Assembly: GCA_026545225.1 (NCBI GenBank)
Contig: CM048845.1
Coordinates: 13,392,501 to 13,456,500, forward strand
DNA: 64,000 nt
Direction: 5' to 3'
DNA from: Cornus controversa
Lineage: Eukaryota; Streptophyta; Magnoliopsida; Cornales; Cornaceae
Shown: one piece after another, positions 54,337-64,000 of the stretch
Layout: each line of letters opens with the position of its first letter
Numbering within the stretch: position 1 is the stretch's first letter
Notes under the pieces: model-generated
The model's input: only the letters and a program-made list of their open reading frames with translations
Database searches by the model: none
Told to the model about the DNA's origin: nothing
Program-made: the position numbers and the translations under genes

Positions 54337-57081
54337 ATGAAATCCAGTTCCGTTAAAAGTAAGAGAAAAAATGCTCCTGGACAAAGATTAGATCTGAGAT
54401 GGGAACATGGGATTGAGGAAGATGGTAATCCCAAAAGAGTGATGTGTCAGTATTGCAATGTTTTTCATAGTGGGGGTATTTTTCGGCATGAGCATCACTT
54501 AGCTTGTACTCGTCAGAACGTTGAGGCGTGTCCAAAAGTGCCCGAAGAAGTGAAACAAAAATTTAGAAGTCTTCTTCAATCTCAATTAGAGGAATCAGAA
54601 AAAAAGAAAAGAAAATTATATGATGTTGATGAATGTGTAGAACTTGAACATTCAAAGAGGCAAAAAGGAAAGGGTTTAATGGATAACTTTGTCATGAAGA
54701 AGTCGGCAGTACGAAAAACGACATTGAATGAGAAATTTAAGGAGGAGGAGAGGAATGACGTATGCCAAACCATAGCTAGATTTTTTTATACTAGTGCTAT
54801 CCCATTCAATTGTGTGAACAATCCCATATTTCTTCTTATGATTAAGAGGATAGGAGATTATGGGGAGGGGCTCATTCCTCCTTCTTATCATGAAATTAGA
54901 GAGACATTCTTGAAGAAGGAAGTGCGTGAGACGTTGAATTTGCTTGAGAATTTTAGAAAAGAATGGATGAAAACTGGATGTACAATTATGTCAGATGGGT
55001 GGTCAGAGAGGAAGAGACGTTCACTATGTAATTTTCTTGTCAATAGCCCATCGGGAACTATCTTTTTGTCATCCCAAGATACTTCTGAAATTTCAAAAAC
55101 AAGCAAAAAGGTTTTTGAAATGTTAGATGAGATTGTGGAAAAAGTCGGAGAAGAGAATGTTGTACAAGTTGTGACTTATAATGCTGCTAATTATAAATTG
55201 GCTGGACAGATGTTGATGGAAAAAAGGAAAAGGTTGTTTTGGACACCTTGTGCCGCGCATTGCATTGATTTGATGTTGGAGGATTTTGGAAAGAAAAATA
55301 AAATTCATCATGTGACAATTGCAAAAGTGAGGAGGGTTGTTTCATACATCTATTCAAGGACTCTGCTAACCCATTGGATGAAAGAATTCACAGATGGAAA
55401 GGAGCTTCTTAGACCTGCAGTGACACGATTTGCCACTTCTTACTTAACTTTGCAGCGCCTTCAGGAGCAAAAAGGAGCATTGATGTCTCTTTTTTCATCT
55501 AGCAAGTGGAAGTCTAGTAAGTTTGCAAAGGCAAATAAAGGAAAAAAAATTGCAGACATAGTTTTAGACAATCAAAATTGGAAAAATGTCCAAACGTGTT
55601 TGAAAGCTTCATTGCCTCTCGTTAAAGTACTTCGATTGGTGGATTCTGATGAGAGACCGACTATGGGATTCATTTATGAAGCAATGAATCGTGCCAAGAA
55701 GCAAATTCAAAGGAACTTCAATGATATTCACAAGAGGTAAAGTGTCTAATTTTTATTTAGTAAAGTTCTTTTATTTTTTTAGAATTTACTCAATTTAGTG
55801 TTACTTTTAAATAGTGAGAAAGTAGTAGACTTGATACAAATAATGAATGTGCAGTTATGGTCCTATATGGGAAATCATTGATGACAGATGGACATTTCAA
55901 CCCTTGCACGCGGCAGCATATTTTTTGAATCCCCAATTCCAATATAATTCAAATTCCAATTTAGATGTAGAGGTGAAATTTGGGCTGTATAGTTGTCTCC
56001 ATAGAATGGTTCCCGATTCTAATGAGAGAGTGAAAATTGATTTGCAAATAGATGCCTTCAAACAAGCAAGAGGGCTCTTTGGTATCGAAACTGCAAAAAT
56101 GACAAGAAACAAGAAGTCTCCAGGTTTAGTTTTATGTCAATATTTATAATTCAATATTTTAATCCAATACTCAAATTTCAATTTCAACTTTAACTTTAAT
56201 GCATAAGTTTATTTTTTATAATAGATGATTGGTGGGAATCATATGGAGATGAGTGTCCTGAGTTGAAGCGGTTTGCAATTAGAATATTGAGCTTAACATG
56301 TAGCTCTTCGGGATGTGAACGAAACTGGAGTGCCTTCGAGATGGTAAAATATTAACTTATTTCCTTACCGAATAATGCATAGTTTTAATTTTTTAATTAT
56401 GTTGCAATTTAATTTTATCCTATTGGCAATATTTCTTAGGTGCATTCAAAAAGGAGAAATCGATTGCATCAAAAGAAATTGAATGACTTGGTATTTGTGA
56501 CGTACAACATAAAATTGAGGGAGAGACACATGAATAGACAAGCTATAATTGATCCAATTTGTCTAGAGGATGTCCCATCTGATGATGAATGGATTACTGA
56601 AAAAGAGAATCCAGTTCTTCCAGCAAAAAAGAATTGGTTGAGGGTTCTTGAGAACAAGGCTCAAGAAGATACCGATGAAGAAGATGAAGTGGAAGTAATT
56701 ACTAGGAATATAGAAAGTGCATGTAGGTTTTCAAGTTTTAAAATTTAAAATTTATTTCTAATTTAAAGTTTAAACTTGTATTGTATGAATTATGAAATTT
56801 GTCTTTCTTTATTTGTAGTTGAGGAAATTCATGAAATTGATGATGATGATGAAGACGGGGATCCCTTAAACCATTCAAGAAATTCGGGTCTTGGTGAAGA
56901 ATTTGGTGAGACGGAGAAGGATTGTAATGATGATGATGATGGAGAGGATGCCAATAGTGGTCGTGATGATGATGGAGAAGAGGACAATAGTGGTGGCGCT
57001 GGTGATGATTATTATCGTTATTACGATTGGGATCAAGAAGACTTTGGCAATGATGAGGATGATGATGGTGGTTTTTATTAG
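54337..57081 (+). CDS. hAT transposase with BED zinc finger, open frame, second catalytic Asp replaced by Tyr
   Basis: Five coding exons: 54337-55736, 55855-56123, 56225-56343, 56440-56722 and 56819-57081, all with GT..AG borders and matching phases, giving 777 residues. Start chosen at the ATG directly after TTGCAG. Domains: BED zinc finger (VMCQYCNVFHSGGIFRHEHH, about 31-60); a Lys/Glu-rich linker; the DUF659/RNase-H-like core with MSDGW (Asp about 220) and VVTYNAANYK (about 278-287), where the family has VVTDNA; CAAHCIDL; and the C-terminal hATC dimerisation part (IRILSLTCSSSGCERNWSAFE, KRRNRLHQKKLNDLVF). The tail is extremely acidic (poly-D/E). The Asp-to-Tyr change (GAT to TAT at 55177-55179) should abolish cutting, yet no stop or frameshift exists. 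Confidence 0.9.
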
Positions 57082-57380
57082 TGGTGTATTGTGTTTTCTT
57101 CTTTGAGGGACATGTAGTTTTTAGATTCTAACTTTAGTGTTTGTAATTTTTGCTTGGCAAGTTGGCATGATACTTGGTAGTTTGGATTCTATGTAATTGG
57201 ATGATGGAACTTTTTTGGCTTAAATTTTGTCAAGTGTCAAGCAACTAAGTTTCGTTAAATGTTAGTAATATTTTTTTTTCATATATAGCAATATAGCATG
57301 TTTCTAGTCCTTACATCATGAATTTTATTATTATGTAGGTTTCTTTTAGTCTTTTAGGTAAGAAGAAAGGTGAGCGATTG

Positions 57381-57520
57381 CAAGAATTCGAACCTTGATC
57401 TCCTTCTCACACACAACTTCACAACTTGTAAATTGCATAATTGGCATGAAAAAGAATGCAAGGATTGGTACCTTGATCTCCTCACACAACTTTACTACTT
57501 ATAAATTGCATAGTTGGCAT
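57381..57520. repeat. Two direct repeats of about 65 bp behind the transposase
   Basis: 57381-57447 and 57458-57520 share GCAAG.ATT, ACCTTGATCTCCT, CTCACACA, ACTTNTAAATTGCATA and TTGGCAT. They lie between the transposase and the right end of the element, where hAT elements often carry transposase-binding repeats; each copy is also reminiscent of a tRNA-like or SINE-like motif (ATTCGAACCTTG). Confidence 0.65.
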
Positions 57521-57704
57521 TAGAGTTCTACTTTTTGAGCTATATTCTCTTAAATATATGTTTGAATTTATCCCTAGACGTATGTAACTATATTTGGAGT
57601 GGTATTTTTTTATATATTTTTGTGTTTTGTGCGTATTGTTGTTATATTTTAGAGGTATTATTGTTTAAAAAGTTAATTTAAATTGTTTTTTTACCAGTTT
57701 TGTA

Positions 57705-57793
57705 GAATCTTACAATTCACGATCCAATTCTACGATTCAGATTCTACAGAACCCCCACCGATCTTATGTAGAATCCCGATTTTGACAACCTTG
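57705..57793. mobile_element. Right terminus of the hAT element
   Basis: TTTGTAGAATCTTACAATTC and CTACGATTCAGATTCTACAG form repeated GTAGAATC-type words, ending GATTTTGACAACCTTG. The reverse strand starts CAAGGTTGTCAAAATCGGG, an hAT-type end. No matching left end was found upstream of 53300, so the left border is lost or too diverged. Confidence 0.65.
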
Positions 57794-58090
57794 GCTTATG
57801 CATCCCCTCCCGACGATTAATTAGATGTGTAGTCTAAAATATGCTGGATAAGATAATACCTCAGGTTGGTGGAGTGAAATTGGTTCAATTGTTTGGAAAT
57901 AAGTGTTAAAGAAATGTTAATTTGTTCCCTTCACCTTAATCTTCATTTGCATGATTCTTTTGACGTTATTATTTTACTCATCTAAGAATTGTATTCAAGC
58001 ATAGTCATGATCTTATTCTTTTGTTTTATACATATATATGTATATAGCTATGAGAAAAAAGACATTGCTTTTTAATTTTCAAACAAGCAT
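57794..58090. other. Intergenic spacer
   Basis: Nothing recognised between the hAT element and the 3' end of the malate synthase gene. Confidence 0.4.
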
Positions 58091-58096
58091 TATCAC

Positions 58097-58102
58097 TTTA
58101 TT
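58097..58102 (-). terminator. MLS: Poly(A) signal of malate synthase
   Basis: AATAAA on the minus strand (complement of TTTATT), 123 bases behind the stop codon. Confidence 0.6.
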
Positions 58103-58224
58103 GATAGTAGTAGCAGTAGTAGTACTAACAAAACAGACACCAAGCTGGCAACAGAAACAACTGGTAGTAACAACAGCCCAGAAAAGTGATTATTTTTACA
58201 TATGGTTCTGAATTGTGAAATCAT

Positions 58225-60364
58225 TCAAAGCCTAGATGATCCCTTAGGATGATGGATGACAATATGGTTGTAGGCATTCAAGGTCAGAAAATCATCTAGT
58301 GTCGGTGATATGCACTGCCTAGTGAAAATCTTGCAAGCCTCCTTGTACATCCCCTTCTTGAATTTTTCCCGACCAACCTCCCTTTCAATCCTAGCCATTT
58401 CTTCGTCGACCACTCTACCAAAGAGGTCCACGGTCACCTTCACCCCAAGTCTGTCTCCATCCAGTTCCACTCCATACTTCAACCATTGCCAGTTCTGAAC
58501 TCTGCTAATCTCTGCCGTAGCAGCATCCTCCATGAGGTTGTAAAGAGGAACTGATCCAGTTCCGGTGAGCCATGCTGCCACGTACTGGATTCCGACCCTG
58601 GTGTTGAGCCGGAGGCCTTCCATGGTTCTAACCCCTCTAGGCCTTTGCAAGAGGTCTTCTTCAGTCAAGTTTGCTGCATCTTCTCGCTTCATGGTTTGAA
58701 TTTGGTTAGAGGCATTGCCCATGTTATTGGTGAAGACTTCCATGATGGCTGGGATCAGACCAGGGTGGGCTGCCCAAGTTCCGTCATGCCCTGCCCTTAC
58801 TTCTCTCAGCTTGTCCTTCCTCACCAGTTCCAGTGCTGCCTCATTTGCCTCCGGATCATCTCTAATTGGGATCTGAGCTGCCTGTTAAGAGTTGGGAGAT
58901 TTGGTATTCAATCACAAACCAATGAATGGTATATATATATATATAGATAAGTTGGGGACGGGGGTTGTGGGTGTACAAACTTGCATCACATATTTGTATG
59001 AGGGGTGCATTGAATAAAGAAGAGCTGCATACCATGCCTCCCATAGCATGCACACCGCGCCTGTGGCAGGTCCTGATGAGGAGATCAGAGTAACTCCTCA
59101 TGAAGTGCTGAGTCATTCCAACCAGAACCCTGTCCGGTAATAGGCGGTCAGGGTGAGCCTGGAAAGTCTTGACATAGCTGAATATGTAATCCCATCTGCC
59201 ACAATTCAAGCCAACAGAGTGGTCCCTTAGCTCGTGAAGGATTTCATCCATCTGAAAGACTGCAGGAAGTGTTTCAATTAGAACAGTGGCTCTGATACTT
59301 CCTTTTTCTATCCCAGCCATTTTCTCTGCCCTCTCAAATACGCTATTCCATATTCTTGCTTCCCTGCAGAAGAAACATATGGATGTACACCAAAACTCCA
59401 TCAGACCAACTGTATCTACAGAATAGGGAAATCACTCAGTTCGCATTGTTTCAACTTTGAACAACAGCAACAAGATGGTACGATGATGGAAGCAATGTAG
59501 TTGTGGTTTTGGTGGTGACGGTAATTGTCGTTTGGAGTCGCTGTGGCTGTGGCTGAGTGGGAAGACGGCACTAATGAGCGTATTCAAAATGGTGGTTATA
59601 GTTGTGCAACAGTATTAGGTATTACTGGTGTCCTCAATGGAATCAATGGTGATAAAGTTGTGTTGATGGTAATAGTGTCATTTATTTAGTTATTTTAGGT
59701 GGGATAGATGGACCAAAATCCTCTCCAGCGAGGCAATCCGTTGTTCCTCCAGTGACGACGTTCATCACTATTAGTAATAACTCATGTTACTACAATATGT
59801 CATCCATTTTAGTAACGTAAGTTATTACTGATAGTTATGAACATTGTCACTGGAGCGATTGCGGAAATTCCCTCACCGGAGAAGTCCCTCACCGGAGAAG
59901 TCATGCTTCTAATAACTAGATCTTTCCAGGCAAACGAAAACATAAACAAAGAGAACAAAACCGGCCTTTAGCTACTTAGATCATGACTACTAACCTTGAG
60001 TGCTCCATTTTAGGGAGGTAGAAGAAAGGTCCGAATCCTGCACCTTGGGTCCGGCGGAATGCTGCATAGTTGTGGTAAAAATAAAGGCCGAAATCGACGA
60101 GGCAACCAGTTGCAGGTTCACCATCAATGAAGATGTGGGACTCTGGTAAATGCCAACCTCGCGGGCGGACAAAAAGCTTGGCCGTCTGATCATTGAGCTT
60201 GTAAACCCTGTTCCTGGCCCGGTCATGGAAGCTTATAGTCCCATCAACAGCATCCTTCAAATTGACTTGCCCTCTCATAAGGTTCTCCCAGTTTGGTGAG
60301 AGAGCATCTTCGAAGTCAGCCTATCAACAATAAAAGCCCAAGTCAGCTCCTCACATATATATAT

Positions 60365-60416
<52 letters not shown>

Positions 60417-60951
60417 AAATTGAATATTGCCTTAGTAGGGCTCCAACACTCAACTTCACACACTATTGAGTCTTTTATTCAAAGTACTTAGCCAACATAT
60501 CCATGCAGTGCATGATAAATAAGTGAACATGAAAACAGAATCAACAAACACTTACCATGAACACTTTAGCTCCAGAATTGAGTGCATTGATAATCATCTT
60601 CCTCTCCACCGGGCCGGTGATCTCCACCCTCCGATCAGCCACAGCCGGGGGAACCAGCCCACATGTCCACTCTCCCTCCCTCACACACCTCGTGGCCGGG
60701 TCAAACCCCGGCAACGCCCCGCTATTATAACTCATCTTCGCCTCCTTTCTACACTCCATTGCATACTTAACATGGTTCCTAAACTCCCTCTGCAATTCAG
60801 CAACAAACTGCAAAGCATCCTTAGTAAGAATCTTCGCAAACTCTGCGTGGTATCGACCCCTAATGTCTACACCTTCCGGTACATCATAAACTCCGGCGCC
60901 GGTCTTTCTCGACGCCGGCGCAGTGTAACCGTATGTTCCAATGCCCATCAT
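58225..60951 (-). CDS. MLS: Malate synthase, glyoxysomal
   Basis: Joins acetyl-CoA and glyoxylate to malate, the second of the two reactions special to the glyoxylate cycle, used when seedlings turn stored oil into sugar. Four exons on the minus strand: 60951-60556, 60320-59995, 59363-59033 and 58881-58225, together 569 residues, close to the usual 567-568. Exon 1 opens [16 protein letters not shown]. Exon 2 has [14 protein letters not shown] and [18 protein letters not shown]. Exon 3 has the family signature [16 protein letters not shown] (about 287-302). Exon 4 has [15 protein letters not shown] and [12 protein letters not shown]. The last three residues, SRL, are a type-1 peroxisome targeting signal. 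Frames and splice sites agree throughout and no stop interrupts it, so it should be functional. Intron 2 carries a foldback repeat and intron 1 a (TA)n run. Confidence 0.97.
59717..59886. repeat. Foldback element in intron 2 of malate synthase
   Basis: Arms of about 75 bases: 59717-59790 and, inverted, 59812-59886. The inner 40-45 bases pair well (CTCCAGTGAC, GTTCAT, ACTAT, AGTAATAACT and GTTAC in both), while outer parts are looser. The loop is about 21 bases. Next to the right arm CCCTCACCGGAGAAGT is directly repeated (59871-59886 and 59887-59902, approximately). It is probably a small foldback MITE, spliced out with the intron. Confidence 0.7.
60374..60415. repeat. (TA)n microsatellite in intron 1 of malate synthase
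   Basis: CACACACACA followed by about 20 TA units. Likely length-polymorphic. Confidence 0.9.
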
Positions 60952-61049
60952 CTTTCTTGGTCTTGTTCTTTTGCTGATACAACTGTTCTATTGTGTTTGT
61001 GTGTGTGTGTGTGTAATGTGCAAATGGGGTTGGCAAAGAGAGAGATATA

Positions 61050-61075
61050 TGAGACAATATATATAAAGGGCAAGG
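61050..61075 (-). promoter_or_regulatory. MLS: TATA region of malate synthase
   Basis: On the minus strand CCCTTTATATATATTG lies about 110 bases before the start codon, with a CA-rich run (complement of GTGTGTGTGTGT, near 61000) in the likely leader. Confidence 0.6.
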
Positions 61076-61329
61076 GTAGGCAGTGAGCAGTGGATAGGTA
61101 TAGCAATTGTTATTCATCTGTTATGGGCTAAATTTAGAGGGTGTAAATGTCTTTATGTGCGTCAGATGATAAAATGTGATGCCATGTTATTGATAAGCGT
61201 GAGGTTGATTTTTGAGCCAGCTTGCCTCGGGAGGTGCAATCTGTTAGGATATGACGGTCTTCAATACATAGGTGTTGATATAGGCAAGATGTATTGATGT
61301 TGTCATAGTTATCATGACTATGATGGAGC

Positions 61330-61612
61330 ATCTAATATACAATTATAAAGACCCTCAAAAATAATGTTTTCATGCAAAATTAAACTTAATTAATTTCTAA
61401 TCTTGATACAAAAGTACTATCGTGACCAAGAATAATTTTGGTATTTTAATTTTTTACATTAATTGTCTTTAACGTGACCAATTGTTAATTACAAGAGTAC
61501 ACATGGTAAGGTCATCAAAATTTTAAGGGAGGTTGACCACCATAAATTAAAAATTTTAATTCGAAAGTAATTAAGCTAAATCTCAGGACAGGTCAGAGTA
61601 ATTTATTTAATA
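61330..61612. mobile_element. Diverged member of the GGGTAAATT Mutator-like MITE family
   Basis: Shares order and words with 2966-3406: TCTAATATACAATTA, TTAATTGTCTTTAACGTG, AATTACAAGAGTAC and the right end GAAAGTAATTAAGCTAAA...CAGAGTAATTTA. Termini are worn and no flanking duplication could be fixed. Confidence 0.6.
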
Positions 61613-61649
61613 TTTAATATTTTAATATCAAATAATAATAATAATAATA

Positions 61650-62335
61650 TTTATTTAAAAACTATTCTTCTTCCTTTTTGAAATGCACAGTTACTAATTA
61701 GATTCTTCTATTCAAGTTTTGTAAAAATTGTAAAAGTAGCCATCTAATATTTAATATATTATTCTTTTGCACAATTTTTACCTAATTTTTTTGTTGTTTG
61801 ATTATTAGAGTTAACAAATTTATCAAGAGCTCGTTTTTAGATTAAATTAGTTTATATGTTCTTTTTTTCTTTTTAAGTTTTTCTGATTCATACTATCTAG
61901 TAGACATATTCTGATATTCAATAATATAAATAACAATTATTACAAACAAAATATACAAGTTCCGATAATAAAAAATAATAAGACTACAAAATAATATAAG
62001 TTACAAAACAATACAACTTGGTGTTAGAAAAATCAGGTCTAATGCTCCAAAAATTCTTCAATTGTTTTGTAATTAGTAGGTTGAAAGTTTCTAATAAATT
62101 TATGGTTGTAATAAGTGGAGAAGAAAAATATGTTGCAATGAGAGACTGAGAAAGGAGAGAGATGGAGATTGGAGAGTTTGTGAAAGAATAAAAAAGATAA
62201 ATGTTGTGATGACAGAGGAGGAAAATAAATTCAAAACATGTGGAGTAAGGAAAAAGAAGAAGATAAAATTAATAGAAGATGAAAAGTGTTACAATTTTTA
62301 ATTTTCTAAAATTCTCGGTTAGTGTAATGAGTATT
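61650..62335. repeat. Dispersed repeat, copy 2 (inverted relative to 44380-45000)
   Basis: Reverse-strand match to copy 1 over most of its length, for example GATAAAATTAATAGAAGATG, TTGTTTTGTAATTAGTAGG and TGATATTCAATAATATAAAT. Non-coding; ends near GTGTAATGAGTATTACAAC. Confidence 0.7.
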
Positions 62336-62890
62336 ACAACATTAATGCTGCATTTGATTGTGGAGTGGTGTGGTGGGGGTGGCGGTGGTGGAGGAAGGTG
62401 ATGATGTGAAGGTGGTGGAGTGGTGTGGTGGGGGTGGTGGAGGAAGGTGGCAATATGGAGGTGGTGGAGTGGTGTGGTGAGGGTGGTGGAGGAAGGTGAC
62501 AATGTAGAGGTGGTGGAGGAAGGTGGCGATAGTGCGATGGAGGTGGTGGTGGCTATGTGGAGATGGTGGCAATGGTGTGGTGGAGGTGGTGGCAGTGGTG
62601 TGGTGGAGGTGGTGGTGATGTGATGCGGCGGCAACAATGGTGGTGAAGGAAGGTGGTGATATGAAGGTGGTGGTGTGGTGGAGTAGGAAGGTGGAGGTGG
62701 TGGAGGGGGGGGGGGGTGGTGGTGGTAGAGCCGATGGTAGTGGTGGTGGTGGTAGAGGAGAAGGGTTTTTGGTAATATGATTTTTTTTTTAATCTTACTA
62801 GAAATAAAATGCACATTCCATTAGTTAATTTTTATTCCAAGAGAATGACCATGCTCACCTTTAAATTCATACCAAACAAAGAAAAGATTG
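62336..62890. mobile_element. MITE-like unit with a G-rich minisatellite core
   Basis: GTAATGAGTATTAC, then GCTGCATTTGATTG on the left, and CATACCAAACAAAG with GGGCATTCC on the right are roughly inverted, the style of 'CATTCCAAACAAAC' plant MITEs. Between them lies the G-rich repeat described separately. Ends and target duplication are not certain. Confidence 0.4.
62350..62760. repeat. G-rich minisatellite (GGTGGA-type), about 400 bp
   Basis: The plus strand is almost only G, T and A: GTGGTGGAGGAAGGTGGCAA, GGAGTGGTGTGGTGGGGGTG and similar units of about 50-57 bases, made of GGTGGA/GGTGGT hexamers. A run of 12 G's lies near 62705-62717. Many closely spaced GG and GGG runs could form G-quadruplexes. 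The opposite strand gives a Pro/His/Thr-rich open frame without biological support. Confidence 0.85.
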
Positions 62891-64000
62891 AAATGGGCAT
62901 TCCAAAGAGTTAGTATATATTAAATACAACATTTTTGGTGGTGTAACGAGGAGAGAGAATTTTTTTTAGAAAATTGTCAAACCGGTTGGAGTCTAATAAT
63001 AAAAAGAATTTTTTTTGTAGTATTAAAATTTTTTTTAGGAAGGTTATTTAACCTGCTGTTTTCAATCAGGACAAGAGCATCATCAAATTGGCTGGGCCAT
63101 GAATTGAAGGCACAAAGCCCAACTAGTATTCAACCTAAAAATAGCTTTAGAATAAGTTTTGCTACTTGGGCTCATTCGGCCCGAGCCGATCATGATGGGT
63201 TCCAATCCTTGTGTCTCTATTGGGCTTAGGCCCAATCATCCTAAAAGAAATTATCGCATGGGAATATTCACATATGAAACCATTTTTTTTTTAATAGGCA
63301 AGTATACTCACATGCATGTCTTTGAGGAACTTCAACCCTCGGCCTTTTACTTTGGACTTTGGAGAGGTGAAGAAAATAGATTTGAAGATTGGGTGGTTTA
63401 GAAATGAAATTAGACAAGGTCCAGATCCAATCCAGTGATGTATATCTGGCCCATGTCCATTTAACCAGAGGCATACTTGAATGTGTAGGTGTCATTGGTG
63501 TGACTTCAATTCTCGGAGCAGCCTCTTTATATAAATATCAAATGTTAGACTTGTCTTGAGTCCTCCCTTTAGCGAGACCAGAATTGGATACTGTTAATGA
63601 ATGAGGAAAAAGAAAATAGAGATGATAGAAAATAATTCAAAGAAGCCTTTTTAACTCGGTATTTAAAAATTGTAAAACCGTCAACCAAACGAATTTACCC
63701 CTTAGAACCAACTCTAAAAATTTTTTTATTTAAGTTTTGGTGTACGTGAGAAGAGAAAACTGCATGTGATAAAACTATGGACTGATTTATAAGAGATCCG
63801 ACACTATCATTGACCAAAAAAATAAAATAATAATAATAATAAATGCAGAATAAAGAAATTGGGCCCCCATGTCAATCACCCAATATCAGTCCACCGGTAC
63901 AAAGTTCAGTCCCTTTTCAGTACACATTACATAGTGTACATACTACATATAGATAGACCCAACCGAAATTGACTAGATCTAAAGAGACTTGGTTTGTAGC
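62891..64000. other. Window end, no gene recognised
   Basis: TGGGCC/GGCCCA words cluster near 63095-63240 (GCTGGGCCATG, TTGGGCTTAGGCCCAATC), as in plant promoters, but no reading frame follows that I recognise. (TAA)n at about 63826-63842. Confidence 0.4.

Noticed and set aside
62269-62814. Minus-strand ORF of 181 codons, Pro/His/Thr-rich
   Set aside because: It is the complement of the G-rich minisatellite; composition alone explains the open frame, and several frames are open at once.
1-64000. CRISPR arrays, rRNA, tRNA genes, bacterial operons
   Set aside because: None found; repeat arrays present have diverged, spacer-free units in a plant nuclear context.

Overview
This is a piece of a eudicot plant nuclear genome. 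It is AT-rich, has introns with GT..AG borders, carries plant-specific gene families, and most of it is transposable elements. I found no rRNA, tRNA, CRISPR array or bacterial-type gene. Four stretches look like host genes or parts of them: the 3' part of a plant-conserved, probably splicing-related gene at about 1.5-3.0 kb (+); an intronless gene of the 'MLRFRPIAPKP' / DUF7950 family at 29.7-30.6 kb (-); a promoter and 5' leader without a recognised coding part near 51 kb (+); and a complete four-exon glyoxysomal malate synthase gene with a C-terminal SRL signal at 58.2-61.0 kb (-).

Between 4.4 and 27.2 kb lies a nested transposon block that can be read like strata. A small hAT-type element with matching ends and an 8-bp target duplication (TTCATGAT) was split by a Ty3/gypsy retrotransposon of the Tekay/chromovirus type. 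That retrotransposon was then hit twice: in its 5' LTR by a 10.2-kb Ty1/copia Sirevirus-like element with near-identical 1.41-kb LTRs and a perfect 5-bp duplication (GGATG), and in its reverse transcriptase by a 2.7-kb insertion with a perfect 5-bp duplication (ACGAG). The copia element has gag, pol (with two in-frame stops) and an extra intact 412-residue ORF between pol and the 3' LTR. Directly in front of that ORF is an array of the same AGGCGCCT-centred palindromes found in the LTR promoter region.

From 31 to 50 kb the sequence is gene-poor: minisatellite arrays (about 32.5-33.5 kb, 41.7-42.2 kb), several non-autonomous DNA transposons whose ends and target duplications can be read directly (34.2-35.0, 35.4-36.1, 36.6-37.4, 38.8-39.4 and 45.0-45.8 kb), a decayed Tat-type gag on the minus strand (43-44 kb) and a LINE 3' remnant (46.7 kb). 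At 53.3-57.8 kb sits an hAT transposase gene with five well-formed coding exons. Its reading frame is open, but the second catalytic aspartate is replaced by tyrosine, so it is either a dead transposon or a retained transposase-derived gene.

The last 3 kb hold a purine/G-rich minisatellite inside a small MITE-like element and otherwise nothing I can support. All exon borders are inferred from reading frame and splice consensus, and family names from remembered motifs; no database search was possible.
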